Assembly (NCBI GenBank): GCA_002393195.1
Contig: DGIK01000031.1
Span: 19,432 to 41,802 of the forward strand
Length of the DNA stretch: 22,371 nucleotides
Source of the DNA: Bacteroidales bacterium UBA3824
GTDB taxonomy: Bacteria > Bacteroidota > Bacteroidia > Bacteroidales > UBA3824
Direction: 5' to 3'
The notes below the pieces were generated by a model. The model had not been told where the DNA came from, ran no database searches, and saw only the letters and a list, made by a program, of their open reading frames with translations. The first letter of the stretch is position 1; each line of letters starts with the position of its first letter. Position numbers and translations under genes: made by a program. This document shows, piece by piece, positions 7,204 through 15,715 of this stretch.

Positions 7204-7450
7204 GTTAAGAACAGCATCTTATCCAACAATGTTGAAAGATAAAAGAGGCATTGTGCGGTAATCTGCAAGAGAATGTGGAAGTTTTCAAGAATATACGATT
7301 ACTGCACAACTGCCACGCTTTAAATTATCAGCGTGGTTCGTTGTGTTATGTTGTATATTTAGGTATTCCACAACCTTCTTGCAAATATAACGCAAAGTAA
7401 CTACGCTTTTGTTGTATTTATACAGTACATCGTAGTCCTTCCTCTTGATT
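7204..7450 (+). ncRNA. Structured RNA with a long rod-like fold (small RNA or long 5' leader; 6S-like shape)
   Basis: Five nested perfect stems form a 120-nt rod: TGCAAGA 7264-7270 with TCTTGCA 7377-7383; TGTGGAA 7274-7280 with TTCCACA 7366-7372; AATATAC 7290-7296 with GTATATT 7353-7359; CACAAC 7305-7310 with GTTGTG 7340-7345; CCACGCT 7313-7319 with AGCGTGG 7330-7336. A bubble of 9 and 6 nt lies between the second and third stems. A further pair AAGAGG 7243-7248 with CCTCTT 7441-7446 may close the whole element. A 5' hairpin TTATC/GATAA (about 7219-7241) precedes it. A rod with a central bubble is the shape of 6S RNA, but I cannot confirm that family. A leader controlling the gene at 7498 is the alternative. 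The ends are estimates. Confidence 0.55.
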
Positions 7451-7497
7451 ATAATTGTTAATCAACACCATATCACATAAACAATAAAACAAAAACA

Positions 7498-10143
7498 ATG
7501 AAACGAATAATACTTCTTCTGCTTGTATCCGCAATCTTAACAGAATTTGCGGCAGCGCAAGGATACGAAATCAAAGTGAAAATTCACCACATTCCCAACG
7601 ACACCGTGATACTCGGACACCATTTCAATGAACGTCTGATACCCGACGACACTGTGGTGCTCGACAACAAGTGCGAGGGCGTATTCCGTGGAAAAGAAAA
7701 ACTGCCCGTGGGAATGTACTTCATATTCCTGCCGAGCCGAAACTACTTCGACATCCTCATCGACGGCAGCCAGACCTTCTCAATAGAAAACGACACAACG
7801 CCTTCCGAGTTTCTCAAAAACATGAAGATAACCGGCAGCATCGAAAACCAAATATTCCACGACTACCAAGTGGTGCTTAGGGAAGCCACCCTGGAATACA
7901 ACGAACTCACCGCGCAATTCGAAAAAATAAAGGGCGACTCCGTCAAGGAGAACGAAATAAAGGAAAAGAAGAAAGCCATCGGACATCGCGTCGAGCAAGA
8001 ATACATAAACCAGAAGACTCAATATCCCGACCAGTTCTTCTCAAAATTCCTGACCGCGACGCGCGACGTTGAAGTGCCTGAATCCATCACAGACAAGACC
8101 GACAGATTCTATTATTATAAGGCGCACTATTTCGACAACTTCCCGCTCGAATACGCACCGCTGCTGCGCACTACAATCTACCAGCCGAAGATTGAAAAAT
8201 ACATCACGAACCTCTGTATGCAAATGCCCGACTCGCTGATTAAGGAATGTAAAATGTTAGTCGGCAAGGTGCGTGGAAACGAAGAACTCTTCCGCTTCAT
8301 GCTCGTATCTCTGTACAACAAGTACCATAAAAACGAAGAAATGCACGACGTGTATATTGAACTTGCTAAAATATTCTGTGAAGAAGCAGTATGGGCTACG
8401 GATTCTTTCAAAAATGAACTTAGAAAAGAAATAAGTAAGGATGTAGAACTATCAAGCAAGGAAGAACGAGAGCGGAAACTTAACGAAATCAAAAAGAAGT
8501 ACGACGCAAACCATTCGAGTGTAGAAGAAGAAGTAAAAAAATACGAGGAATACGTTAATAAAGTTTTTTATGCCTATCACAGTTCAATCGGATGGGACGG
8601 CAAAAGTAAGGTGGTAATTACAAGTTCACATGTTATGTCTCAGTTGAATTTGGCTGTATCAATTGCAAAAAAAACAATTGACCCAAAATTAATAAATCGC
8701 TTGTCCGCTTCCTACCGTAAGTTTATGGGACTTTATAGAGGTTATGTCGTTTTTTTTGAAAGTGAATTTGTGGAAAAGGTATATCCCGCAGTTGCCAAGA
8801 ATAGTGAATCTCTTGATTTTGAAATATTTTATGTCAAGACATTTTACGAATATAATTTTTACGCCGATAGTAGTGTCATCAACAGGGTGTGCGATGCAAT
8901 TACTCGCACATCAGACAGAGAGCGACAAGCATATTTGTTCTCTGAATATGTCAATTTGTGCCGTAAGTACAAAAATGCAACAAAGACACCACCAACAGTC
9001 AACACATCGCTTTCTGCTCCTATTTGCAAATCGTTTGTGGACGAAATTATCAACACTCGTTCTTCTCAGGCAATTGCAAAATGCGACGAAATCACAAAAG
9101 GGTGGCCAAATTACCAAAGCGATATATATCTTCCAACGGAAGAAGTGCGTCTTTACAACAAGTTGAAAAATTTAGCAGCCAAAGACAGCAGGGATTTATT
9201 CTCTACAATAGACCTCTATTTGCAGAAGTATGCAAATTCGGGAAATGATATTTCCGGCTCCATACTCTCTAACTTGCAATCAATGAAAGACCAAGAGTCT
9301 GCGGATGCAATCATCAATATGATTCACAATTATTCCGCTTTTATCAATCAACACGATAATTATAACACGAAACTAAACGACTTGCTATACAAGAGATTGA
9401 CCAACCTCGACGCATCATCTTCAATACAAACAGCGGACAAACTGGTAGAAGACAACGCATCTTATATGCAAAGCAATCCTACATTTGACACCCAGGTACA
9501 GACTGTGTATCTTACGAAACTATCAGAACTTGATGAAAGCAATCGTAACGAACAAATCTTGGAGGCTATTTCTCGCAATAAGAGATACTCGTCAAAAATG
9601 AAACAGAAATTCAATCCGATAGTTACAATATACACTTGGATAAAGAATAACTCCTCTGCATCATATAAATGGACAGGTATTATCGACAAATACTTATCTT
9701 GTTTCCCGACAAATGTTCACAAAACAGAACTAACCAATTTGAGGAACAAATATTCGGAAGAAATAAGACGGCTAGAAGAAGAACGTCGCCGTGCAGAAGA
9801 AGAACGCAGAGCACGCGAAGCGAGTGTTGCAGCACAAGCAAACAACCCACGCGTAGGAGATTATGTACAAGTCGAAACAAGGTTTAGTTGTGGATTATTA
9901 TGCTCCACTCCAAACTTTATAATTACAGGATATGTCACACGGTTTTCCAAATACGGATACAGCAACGAACATACATCCTTATCCATCGAAGTAAAATCAA
10001 TATCAGGCAAACGCGGAGAGGACTATACCGATGATCATTGGAAAATTGCTCGTGAAAAGGTAAAGATTGGTTCTGAATTGCATTTTTCGGATAGTGGCGA
10101 AGGTAGTGATCTCTTTCACAATCTTATAATTTTGAACCGTTAA
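7498..10143 (+). CDS. Large exported protein: DUF4369/DUF5106-like N-terminal part fused to an unrecognised helical C-terminal part
   Basis: 881 residues with a signal peptide (MKRIILLLLVSAILTEFAAAQ). Residues about 22-105 resemble DUF4369 (YEIKVKIHHIPNDTVILG, a beta-rich domain). Residues about 110-280 resemble DUF5106 (SKFLTAT, YYYKAHYFDNFPLEYAPLLRT). In Bacteroidetes these two usually precede a TlpA-like thioredoxin domain. Here no thioredoxin or CxxC site follows; instead there is a long, mostly helical stretch I do not recognise, an Arg/Glu coiled coil near 755-780 (EEERRRAEEERRAREA) and a compact beta-rich end (VGDYVQVETRF to LHFSDSGEG). The coding sequence becomes visibly more AT-rich from about 8340, close to where the family match ends, suggesting a chimeric gene. 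It is preceded by the structured RNA and bracketed by the 57-bp palindromes. Its function is unknown. Confidence 0.85.
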   Translation: MKRIILLLLVSAILTEFAAAQGYEIKVKIHHIPNDTVILGHHFNERLIPDDTVVLDNKCEGVFRGKEKLPVGMYFIFLPSRNYFDILIDGSQTFSIENDTTPSEFLKNMKITGSIENQIFHDYQVVLREATLEYNELTAQFEKIKGDSVKENEIKEKKKAIGHRVEQEYINQKTQYPDQFFSKFLTATRDVEVPESITDKTDRFYYYKAHYFDNFPLEYAPLLRTTIYQPKIEKYITNLCMQMPDSLIKECKMLVGKVRGNEELFRFMLVSLYNKYHKNEEMHDVYIELAKIFCEEAVWATDSFKNELRKEISKDVELSSKEERERKLNEIKKKYDANHSSVEEEVKKYEEYVNKVFYAYHSSIGWDGKSKVVITSSHVMSQLNLAVSIAKKTIDPKLINRLSASYRKFMGLYRGYVVFFESEFVEKVYPAVAKNSESLDFEIFYVKTFYEYNFYADSSVINRVCDAITRTSDRERQAYLFSEYVNLCRKYKNATKTPPTVNTSLSAPICKSFVDEIINTRSSQAIAKCDEITKGWPNYQSDIYLPTEEVRLYNKLKNLAAKDSRDLFSTIDLYLQKYANSGNDISGSILSNLQSMKDQESADAIINMIHNYSAFINQHDNYNTKLNDLLYKRLTNLDASSSIQTADKLVEDNASYMQSNPTFDTQVQTVYLTKLSELDESNRNEQILEAISRNKRYSSKMKQKFNPIVTIYTWIKNNSSASYKWTGIIDKYLSCFPTNVHKTELTNLRNKYSEEIRRLEEERRRAEEERRAREASVAAQANNPRVGDYVQVETRFSCGLLCSTPNFIITGYVTRFSKYGYSNEHTSLSIEVKSISGKRGEDYTDDHWKIAREKVKIGSELHFSDSGEGSDLFHNLIILNR

Positions 10144-10223
10144 TTTTCATTAAACTCGCCAAATTTTTCTGTTCACTATGAAGTGGATGATACAGCAAAA
10201 TTGCAATGAAAGGCAATAAAAAA

Positions 10224-10288
10224 TGCTTGAAAACGTACTAAATCTCGAAAAAAAAGTGAGATTAAGTACGTTTTCAAGCATTTTTTTT
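10224..10288. terminator. 57-bp palindrome, right copy, acting as bidirectional terminator
   Basis: Same sequence as 6977-7033 apart from one base, which makes this copy the better paired: 23-bp arms with one internal mismatch. It is flanked by AAAAAA on the left and eight T on the right (10281-10288). It lies between the convergent ends of the 881-residue gene (10143) and the lipoprotein gene (10313), so it can terminate both. Confidence 0.85.
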
Positions 10289-10312
10289 GCGATTGAGCCA
10301 CGCCAAATCGCA

Positions 10313-11770
10313 TCACTTCTTCCCCTTCACCTGTTTCAAACTTCCCCTGACGACATCCCTAATCTCAAACTCTGACACTGGGACTTCGCCGGTGATGAAG
10401 TCGGCGTTGTTGAAATTGGCGGTGAATTGCTCGTAAAAATCGGGATCTTCCTGGGGCAGGACAAAACGCTTGTCAAACGTGCCTTTGTCGGGGTTGAAAT
10501 GCGCAAAATACGGCTTTGTAAACAGTTTGTCGGGATATTTGGAGCCGACTACGAGCCACTTGCCATTGTGCGACCAATTGTGATTGCTCTCAGTGGAAGG
10601 GCTATTGACGCCATCAGGATGCGAAATCTGCATCGTCGTCAAATCCAACAGCCAAATCTCCGATTCCTGATTGAACGGCGTAAAATAGCCACGCTCCGCC
10701 AACGTGTAGGCGATATATCTGCCGCACGGCGACGGCTTGGGATATGCCACACTGCCATGAGCCGCCTGGTCGGTAAGCAACGTATCTACATCGCCCCAAA
10801 CATCCTTTTCGGCATCGTAAGAAATCTTCAACAGACTGAATCTCAGGCTGGTATCGGTTTCGTCGCCCTCACGGCGTTTTTTGGCACTTATGTAATAAAG
10901 CGTCTTGCCGTCGGGACCCCACGCAGGGAAATTTTCGAGGTCTTCGGTGCAGAGTTTGGGCGTCGAAAATACGGTTTCGGTCTTCATATTCATAATTATA
11001 ATGTCCGAAACGCGGTCGGAAACGTAGATACGCTTTTCGAGGTCGTTGTGGAAACGCTGACCGATATTATTGGCTGACATCGCTATGATGTAGCCGTTGG
11101 GATTCCACGACGAATACACGCCACCCGAAATCATCGAATCAACCTTTGTATTGAATTTCTGCAACTTGCCCTCCCACAAAATCGTGGTGCCAGGATTGAA
11201 TTTGCGGCTGTGAAACAACATCTTGTCGGGACTTTGGGCACAAAACGAATGACAATTGACGCAAGCATTGTCGATGCCGGAATTTTCGATAATCGGCTTG
11301 CAACCAAAATTCTCCACGCAACGCTGATACAGTCCCATTTTGAGCCAAAAAACATAGCCCGTCTCTATATTTCGGTAAGCAAGATGAGAATCGATGCTGT
11401 CGGGCGAGATGTATTGCACAAACGGTTTGTAACGAAAACATTTGCCCGACGTGTCGGTGATGTACGCCGTGTAACTAATTGAGCCACCGACATTTTCCTT
11501 CAACAACGCCTTCCAATCGTCGATGTCCCAAATGAGTTTGCCGTCCTTGCACAGAATCTTTTCACAGCCCTTGGACGACGACACATCCACCATTTCGAGC
11601 CGTCCATCCGCCGCCTTAAAATTGAGCGGCGCGATGTTTACAGGAATGGTAACGTCGGTATAGTCGGGGAATATCGACGGCACAGCGTCTTTGTCTTGAA
11701 AATCAGTGATTTCCTTGGCGCAGGACGTTATAATCGCAAATGCTGAGAGCAAAAATATAATCTTTTTCAT
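10313..11770 (-). CDS. TolB-like beta-propeller lipoprotein with a CVNCH (CxxCH) motif
   Basis: A 485-residue predicted lipoprotein: hydrophobic start and lipobox ITSC with Cys17, so it is probably anchored in a periplasm-facing or outer membrane. From about residue 215 there are PD40/WD40-like repeats (YSSWNPNGYIIAMSAN, FPAWGPDGKTLYYISAKK, AYPKPSPCGRYIAYT, NHNWSHNGKWLVVGS), i.e. a TolB-type propeller. Before it, residues 170-174 read CVNCH, a c-type haem attachment pattern, inside a cysteine-rich stretch (Cys151, 157, 170, 173, 177). Whether haem is bound is unknown; metal or disulfide use is equally possible. Its start overlaps the stop of the upstream membrane-protein gene by 4 bp (ATGA), implying translational coupling and a shared function. 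I recall this pair in other Bacteroidetes but know no assigned role. Confidence 0.8.
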   Translation of the reverse strand: MKKIIFLLSAFAIITSCAKEITDFQDKDAVPSIFPDYTDVTIPVNIAPLNFKAADGRLEMVDVSSSKGCEKILCKDGKLIWDIDDWKALLKENVGGSISYTAYITDTSGKCFRYKPFVQYISPDSIDSHLAYRNIETGYVFWLKMGLYQRCVENFGCKPIIENSGIDNACVNCHSFCAQSPDKMLFHSRKFNPGTTILWEGKLQKFNTKVDSMISGGVYSSWNPNGYIIAMSANNIGQRFHNDLEKRIYVSDRVSDIIIMNMKTETVFSTPKLCTEDLENFPAWGPDGKTLYYISAKKRREGDETDTSLRFSLLKISYDAEKDVWGDVDTLLTDQAAHGSVAYPKPSPCGRYIAYTLAERGYFTPFNQESEIWLLDLTTMQISHPDGVNSPSTESNHNWSHNGKWLVVGSKYPDKLFTKPYFAHFNPDKGTFDKRFVLPQEDPDFYEQFTANFNNADFITGEVPVSEFEIRDVVRGSLKQVKGKK

Positions 11771-13575
11771 TCTTTGTGGCTGTTTTTGAGACTAAAATTC
11801 TTTGACATCGGATTTTCAAACGTGTAATAAATCCAATAAGTATCGGCAAAACTCTGTTTTACAATTTTGTAGGCGTCAGCTCCATTGCGGTTGCAAATAG
11901 TGCCAAACTCCATGAAACGACGATTTACAACAGCATCAAGAGAAATCTCAGCTACTTCTTTGCGCTGATTCTGGGTAGTGGCCTTGTAGATAGCCACCGC
12001 CTCCTGATAATGCTTGGGCAGATGTTTAAGGTCGTATTTTGACTTGAAAAGCACATTGAAAAAATTTTCAAAATCCTTACTCAACAAGCAGTAACACAGC
12101 AAGTAATCAGTAGCGGCATAATTGTTCTTATTGACAAGAAACAACTCCTCAAAATTCCTATATGGCGGCGACATAATGTAATCGCGCTTTACCATCGTTT
12201 TTTGTTTCATCTGTACATAATCCTTTGGCAAAGAGCGGACGTCTTTTCCTGCAATAAAATTACGTCTGTCTCTTACGAATTTGTGCGCCAACATATTGCG
12301 TTCCAACTGCTTGAGAAATATCTCCGCCTCATCATATCGTCCCGATATTATCAGACAGTCGATAATGCGACGCAGCACATACGGGCTGTCCTTAAAATAG
12401 ATAACGCTCTCGTATGCATAATGCAACGACTCCGAAATCTGTCCTATATGGAAATACATTGTACTCGACGGATAGCACACGCTGCCAGCCATTGGTTCTT
12501 CTATCGTAAGAGCTTCTACGCCAAGCAATTGTGGATAATCAAACAACCTGCTTGCCATCTGTCCTTTCATCGCCAATGCAAAGTCGTAATAGAAATTGGT
12601 ATTTCTGTCATAACCGGGAAACTTGGTGGCATTGTCGATAATGTACTGCCAATTGCCGAGTTCCGCCTCCCACGCCATCCGCGCCGAAAATCTCTCCCTC
12701 CTGCTATCAAACATACGGTAAACGCCTATGACAACGCCCACAAATACTGCCAAAACCACAGCATAGCACACAGCAGGACGACGGAAATTTTTTTTGCAAG
12801 CCCATTTTTGTACCAAAATTGACACTGGCACCAACAGATAAAACATCGCAATCACCGGTTGATACAGCTCCAATATAGTACGCGAAATGGTAGGCAAATA
12901 AAACACCTGCGCCGGAGTGAGCGGCATCACAAAGCGATACATCAACGCCGGATAAAAAGCCGCCACAGCCAGTGTCCAAACCCAATCCAAATATTTGATT
13001 TTTTTGATAATAGCCAACGTCAATCCTGCCGCGCAAAAACTATACAGATACAGCGGTCCGCAGCAATGATAAACCGCAATTGCAGCCACCGCACTCAATA
13101 CGCACAGCCACTTGCTATCTTTTGGCAAAAGAAGCAGCAAATTCATCACAGCAAGCATTATCACAAGCCGGGCAATAGCCGCGAAGTCAAAATAGACATT
13201 GTTGATGCACACCACCGACACAAAAAGCGGCACATACCAAAACAACGATTTCGCGCCAAAGTGGGTATCAAAAATTTTTTGCATCAGCACTACCAACAGC
13301 CACGCCGATAGCGCAATCTCCAATACAAGCAAAAATTCGCCCCAAAATGTCATATAAAAATATTGCTCCACAAACAACGACAAGTACGCCCCTACCCCAC
13401 CGGGCAACGCAAGCCATTCCATAAAAAACTGACCGTCAGTCAAAAAGGCGGGATGCTGCATCACATGATATATGCCCATTCCTACCCCAAACATCAAAAA
13501 CAACAAAACAACCACGTATGCCGCCACTATAGCCGCATGGTATCCATATTTGTCTCTCAATTCCTTGATTACCAT
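11767..13575 (-). CDS. Polytopic inner-membrane protein with soluble helical C-terminal half (DUF6057-like)
   Basis: I prefer the start at 13575 (MVIKELRDKYGYHAAIV, 602 residues). An in-frame ATG at 13620 would add 15 residues and cannot be excluded. The first 300 or so residues contain about 8-10 hydrophobic segments, for example VAAYVVVLLFLMFGVGMG, LVLEIALSAWLLVVLM, LVIMLAVMNLLLLLP and YAVVLAVFVGVVIGVY. From about residue 300 the protein is soluble, with paired helices resembling TPR-type repeats (WEAELGNWQYIIDNA, SGRYDEAEIFLKQLER). The layout matches what I remember as DUF6057 in Bacteroidetes. It is translationally coupled to the TolB-like lipoprotein gene, so the two probably form an envelope complex. 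The substrate or process is not known. Confidence 0.8.
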   Translation of the reverse strand: MVIKELRDKYGYHAAIVAAYVVVLLFLMFGVGMGIYHVMQHPAFLTDGQFFMEWLALPGGVGAYLSLFVEQYFYMTFWGEFLLVLEIALSAWLLVVLMQKIFDTHFGAKSLFWYVPLFVSVVCINNVYFDFAAIARLVIMLAVMNLLLLLPKDSKWLCVLSAVAAIAVYHCCGPLYLYSFCAAGLTLAIIKKIKYLDWVWTLAVAAFYPALMYRFVMPLTPAQVFYLPTISRTILELYQPVIAMFYLLVPVSILVQKWACKKNFRRPAVCYAVVLAVFVGVVIGVYRMFDSRRERFSARMAWEAELGNWQYIIDNATKFPGYDRNTNFYYDFALAMKGQMASRLFDYPQLLGVEALTIEEPMAGSVCYPSSTMYFHIGQISESLHYAYESVIYFKDSPYVLRRIIDCLIISGRYDEAEIFLKQLERNMLAHKFVRDRRNFIAGKDVRSLPKDYVQMKQKTMVKRDYIMSPPYRNFEELFLVNKNNYAATDYLLCYCLLSKDFENFFNVLFKSKYDLKHLPKHYQEAVAIYKATTQNQRKEVAEISLDAVVNRRFMEFGTICNRNGADAYKIVKQSFADTYWIYYTFENPMSKNFSLKNSHKE

Positions 13576-13630
13576 AATTATATCCAATGACAAAAAACTG
13601 GCAACATTATCATTGCCCACTATTATCGCA

Positions 13631-13638
13631 CAAAGTTA
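13631..13638 (-). promoter_or_regulatory. Possible -7 box for the membrane-protein/lipoprotein pair
   Basis: The minus strand reads TAACTTTG (13638-13631). No good TTTG lies 19-21 bp upstream; the nearest TTG is about 26 bp away. Transcription from here would begin near 13625, giving a leader of about 50 nt for the preferred start at 13575. Confidence 0.3.
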
Positions 13639-13721
13639 AAAAAAGTTTGCGGAATATCCACCGACAATGCAATGAAATATGTTTTTAACAATAATTAACA
13701 TCCACATCGAAACATTTTCTG

Positions 13722-13729
13722 TATATTTG
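13722..13729 (+). promoter_or_regulatory. -7 promoter box of the radical SAM-NUDIX gene
   Basis: TATATTTG is a perfect TAnnTTTG match, 41 bases before the ATG. No clear TTTG stands 20 bp upstream, so this is a -7-only call. Confidence 0.45.
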
Positions 13730-13770
13730 CGTTAAAAATACACAAATATAAAACAAAAACATAAATCATT

Positions 13771-15585
13771 ATGAAAACAAACTACACTTTCGATGAAATC
13801 TTTGATATGGGCATCAAATTTCATCACTATGCAAACACAGCATATCCGCTGAGAGTCAATTCGTTGGCGCAGTACGAACTGCATGACATCAATGCAATCC
13901 GCAAGTGTGTGGAGGCCAACATCAAGGCACAACGCGAACTCAATCTCTACGTCCACGTGCCGTACTGCAAGGCTCGTTGCAAATTCTGCGAGTATGTCGT
14001 AATGAACGACCCAAACGAAGTGCCGCAAGACAAGTATGTCGATTACCTCTTGCGCGAAATGGAGATGTACCGCGAGATGGTGGGCAATACGCCGATTGTT
14101 GGCTACGACCTCGGCGGCGGCACTCCGATGTACTTGACGCTCAGCAACATCGAGCGCATCACCAACGAAATCAAAAAATTCAACTTCAAGCCCGGCACCA
14201 CATTCAGCATCGAGACAACGCCCGTAATTGCCGCCAAGGAAGTTGAAAAATTGGAGGCTGTCCGCAAAATGGGTTATGAGAGGATTTCGATGGGATTTCA
14301 GACAGTTTCCGCCAACCTCCTCGAATCACTCGGACGCGAGGGCAGCAAGTCAATCTACGAACAAGCAGTCAAAAACATCCGTCTCGCGGGCTACACGCGC
14401 CTGAATATCGACCTGATGTACGGCTTCCTCAATCAGACCGACGACGACTTCGCCAACACCGTAAAATACACAATCGCAATGCAGCCGGAGTACATCACGC
14501 TCTACCGCAATCGCTACAAAGGCACCAAGTTGGAGAAGGAATCGCAGGGCGTGAGCCTCTTCAAGGCCAACCGTCAATACGAAATCGCCTACACTCTCCT
14601 CAAAGCGGCTGGCTATATGGCAAACGTCGGCAAAAACACTTTTAGCCGAGTAGAAGGCGACCTCGGCACGTCCGACTACCTGACCACAAGGGTTGTAAAT
14701 GCAACATCATACATCGGAATGGGATTGGGCGCACAATCGTTTGTGGGCAATTATTTGGCTTACAATCTTGGCTGCGACAATCACAAGATGGACAAATATT
14801 TTGCAGCCATCGACCGCAACATTCTGCCAATCAACGACATCGCCGATATGCCGGTGGCAGAGGTGAGGGCAAAGGCATTGTCTGTGATGTTCTACTTCGG
14901 ATTTATCTCGATGAAGAGCTACAAGGCACGATTTGGCGAGGATTTCAAGGAGATTTTCAAGGGCGAAATCAAGTATTTGCAGGACAATATGTTGATGGAG
15001 TTTGTTGACGACGACACCTTTATGCTCACGGAATACGGCTCTCACCACATCTACGGCATCATTCCGTTGTTTTACAGTCAAAGGTCTAAGGATGAGATGT
15101 TTGAGATGGCAAATCGTATCCTCAACCCCGAAAAGGGCGAGAGCATCTTTTTGGAGAAATACGACCGCAAACAATACGACGCGCCGTCCGTAGCCGCCGA
15201 CATCATCGTACTCTCCCCCGACCGCAAAAACATCCTACTCATCACCCGTGGCAACCATCCTTTTGCCAACTGTCTCGCACTGCCGGGCGGTTTTTATACC
15301 CCTGACGACGATACCATCGAAAATTGCGCCGTCCGTGAACTCCGCGAGGAGACCGGCATCACAATCAACACCGCCGACCTTCGCCTCATCAAAGTATCAA
15401 GCGGCAACAATCGCGACCCACGCGGATGGATTGTTTCTGTGGCGTATCTCGTTGTACTGCAACAAGATGCCAAACCGTTGGCGGATTCCGACGCGATAAT
15501 GTGCAAATGGTATCCCATTGCAGATTTGGACAAGTTGCAGATGGCATTTGACCACCGCACAATCATCAAGACTGCCATCGCATAA
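13771..15585 (+). CDS. HemN/HemW-like radical SAM protein fused to a C-terminal NUDIX domain
   Basis: 604 residues without signal peptide, so cytosolic. The radical SAM core begins LNLYVHVPYCKARCKFCEY, with the 4Fe-4S ligands Cys66, Cys70 and Cys73 in CxxxCxxC. YDLGGGTPMYLT is the SAM-binding GGGTP motif of the coproporphyrinogen oxidase-like family, with further matches at GYERISMGFQT and LNIDLMYGFLNQT. A HemN C-terminal-like region covers about 340-440. Residues about 470-604 form a NUDIX domain (NCLALPGGFY, RELREETGI, RDPRGWIVSVAYLVV) of the type seen in ADP-ribose pyrophosphatase/NrtR-like proteins. Its Nudix box has one extra residue and Asp in place of the first Glu, while the REEs needed for metal binding are kept. 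The substrate is unknown. The IR at 15627 follows as a terminator. Confidence 0.88.
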   Translation: MKTNYTFDEIFDMGIKFHHYANTAYPLRVNSLAQYELHDINAIRKCVEANIKAQRELNLYVHVPYCKARCKFCEYVVMNDPNEVPQDKYVDYLLREMEMYREMVGNTPIVGYDLGGGTPMYLTLSNIERITNEIKKFNFKPGTTFSIETTPVIAAKEVEKLEAVRKMGYERISMGFQTVSANLLESLGREGSKSIYEQAVKNIRLAGYTRLNIDLMYGFLNQTDDDFANTVKYTIAMQPEYITLYRNRYKGTKLEKESQGVSLFKANRQYEIAYTLLKAAGYMANVGKNTFSRVEGDLGTSDYLTTRVVNATSYIGMGLGAQSFVGNYLAYNLGCDNHKMDKYFAAIDRNILPINDIADMPVAEVRAKALSVMFYFGFISMKSYKARFGEDFKEIFKGEIKYLQDNMLMEFVDDDTFMLTEYGSHHIYGIIPLFYSQRSKDEMFEMANRILNPEKGESIFLEKYDRKQYDAPSVAADIIVLSPDRKNILLITRGNHPFANCLALPGGFYTPDDDTIENCAVRELREETGITINTADLRLIKVSSGNNRDPRGWIVSVAYLVVLQQDAKPLADSDAIMCKWYPIADLDKLQMAFDHRTIIKTAIA

Positions 15586-15626
15586 TGTCGTGACTCGTCC
15601 ACGCACCATTTCTCACAAAAAAAATT

Positions 15627-15671
15627 TTGCCCAAATGTGGGTCAAAAAACCTACATTTGGGCAAGATTTTT
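15627..15671. repeat. TTGCCCAAATGTGGG palindrome, copy 1 (terminator-like)
   Basis: TTGCCCAAATGTGGGT (15627-15642) pairs with ACCTACATTTGGGCAA (15649-15664), with one G-T wobble and a CAAAAA loop, followed by GATTTTT. It lies 42 bp after the radical SAM-NUDIX stop. Confidence 0.8.
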
Positions 15672-15677
15672 AAAATT

Positions 15678-15715
15678 TTGCCCAAATGTGGGGTAAAAAG
15701 TATTGATTTGGGCAA
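15678..15715. repeat. TTGCCCAAATGTGGG palindrome, copy 2 (overlaps ATPase promoter)
   Basis: The left arm matches copy 1; the right arm has diverged (ATTGATTTGGGCAA), leaving a 10-bp perfect stem. The right arm contains the TTG used as the -33 box of the ATPase promoter. The repeat could therefore act as a control site as well as a hairpin. Confidence 0.75.

Noticed and set aside
7229..7261. Short frame encoding MLKDKRGIVR in the structured RNA
   Set aside because: Ten codons can occur by chance, there is no ribosome binding site, and its 3' half overlaps the proposed closing stem. It could be a leader peptide but nothing supports that yet.
6977..10280. Classical insertion sequence
   Set aside because: No transposase or integrase is encoded between the palindromes, and no short target-site duplication is evident at their edges.
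10427..11077. 216-codon open frame on the plus strand
   Set aside because: Antisense to the TolB-like lipoprotein gene, which has a signal peptide, repeats and an operon partner. No recognisable protein features.
12202..12822. 206-codon plus-strand frame
   Set aside because: Antisense to the polytopic membrane protein gene, with no start signal or domain.
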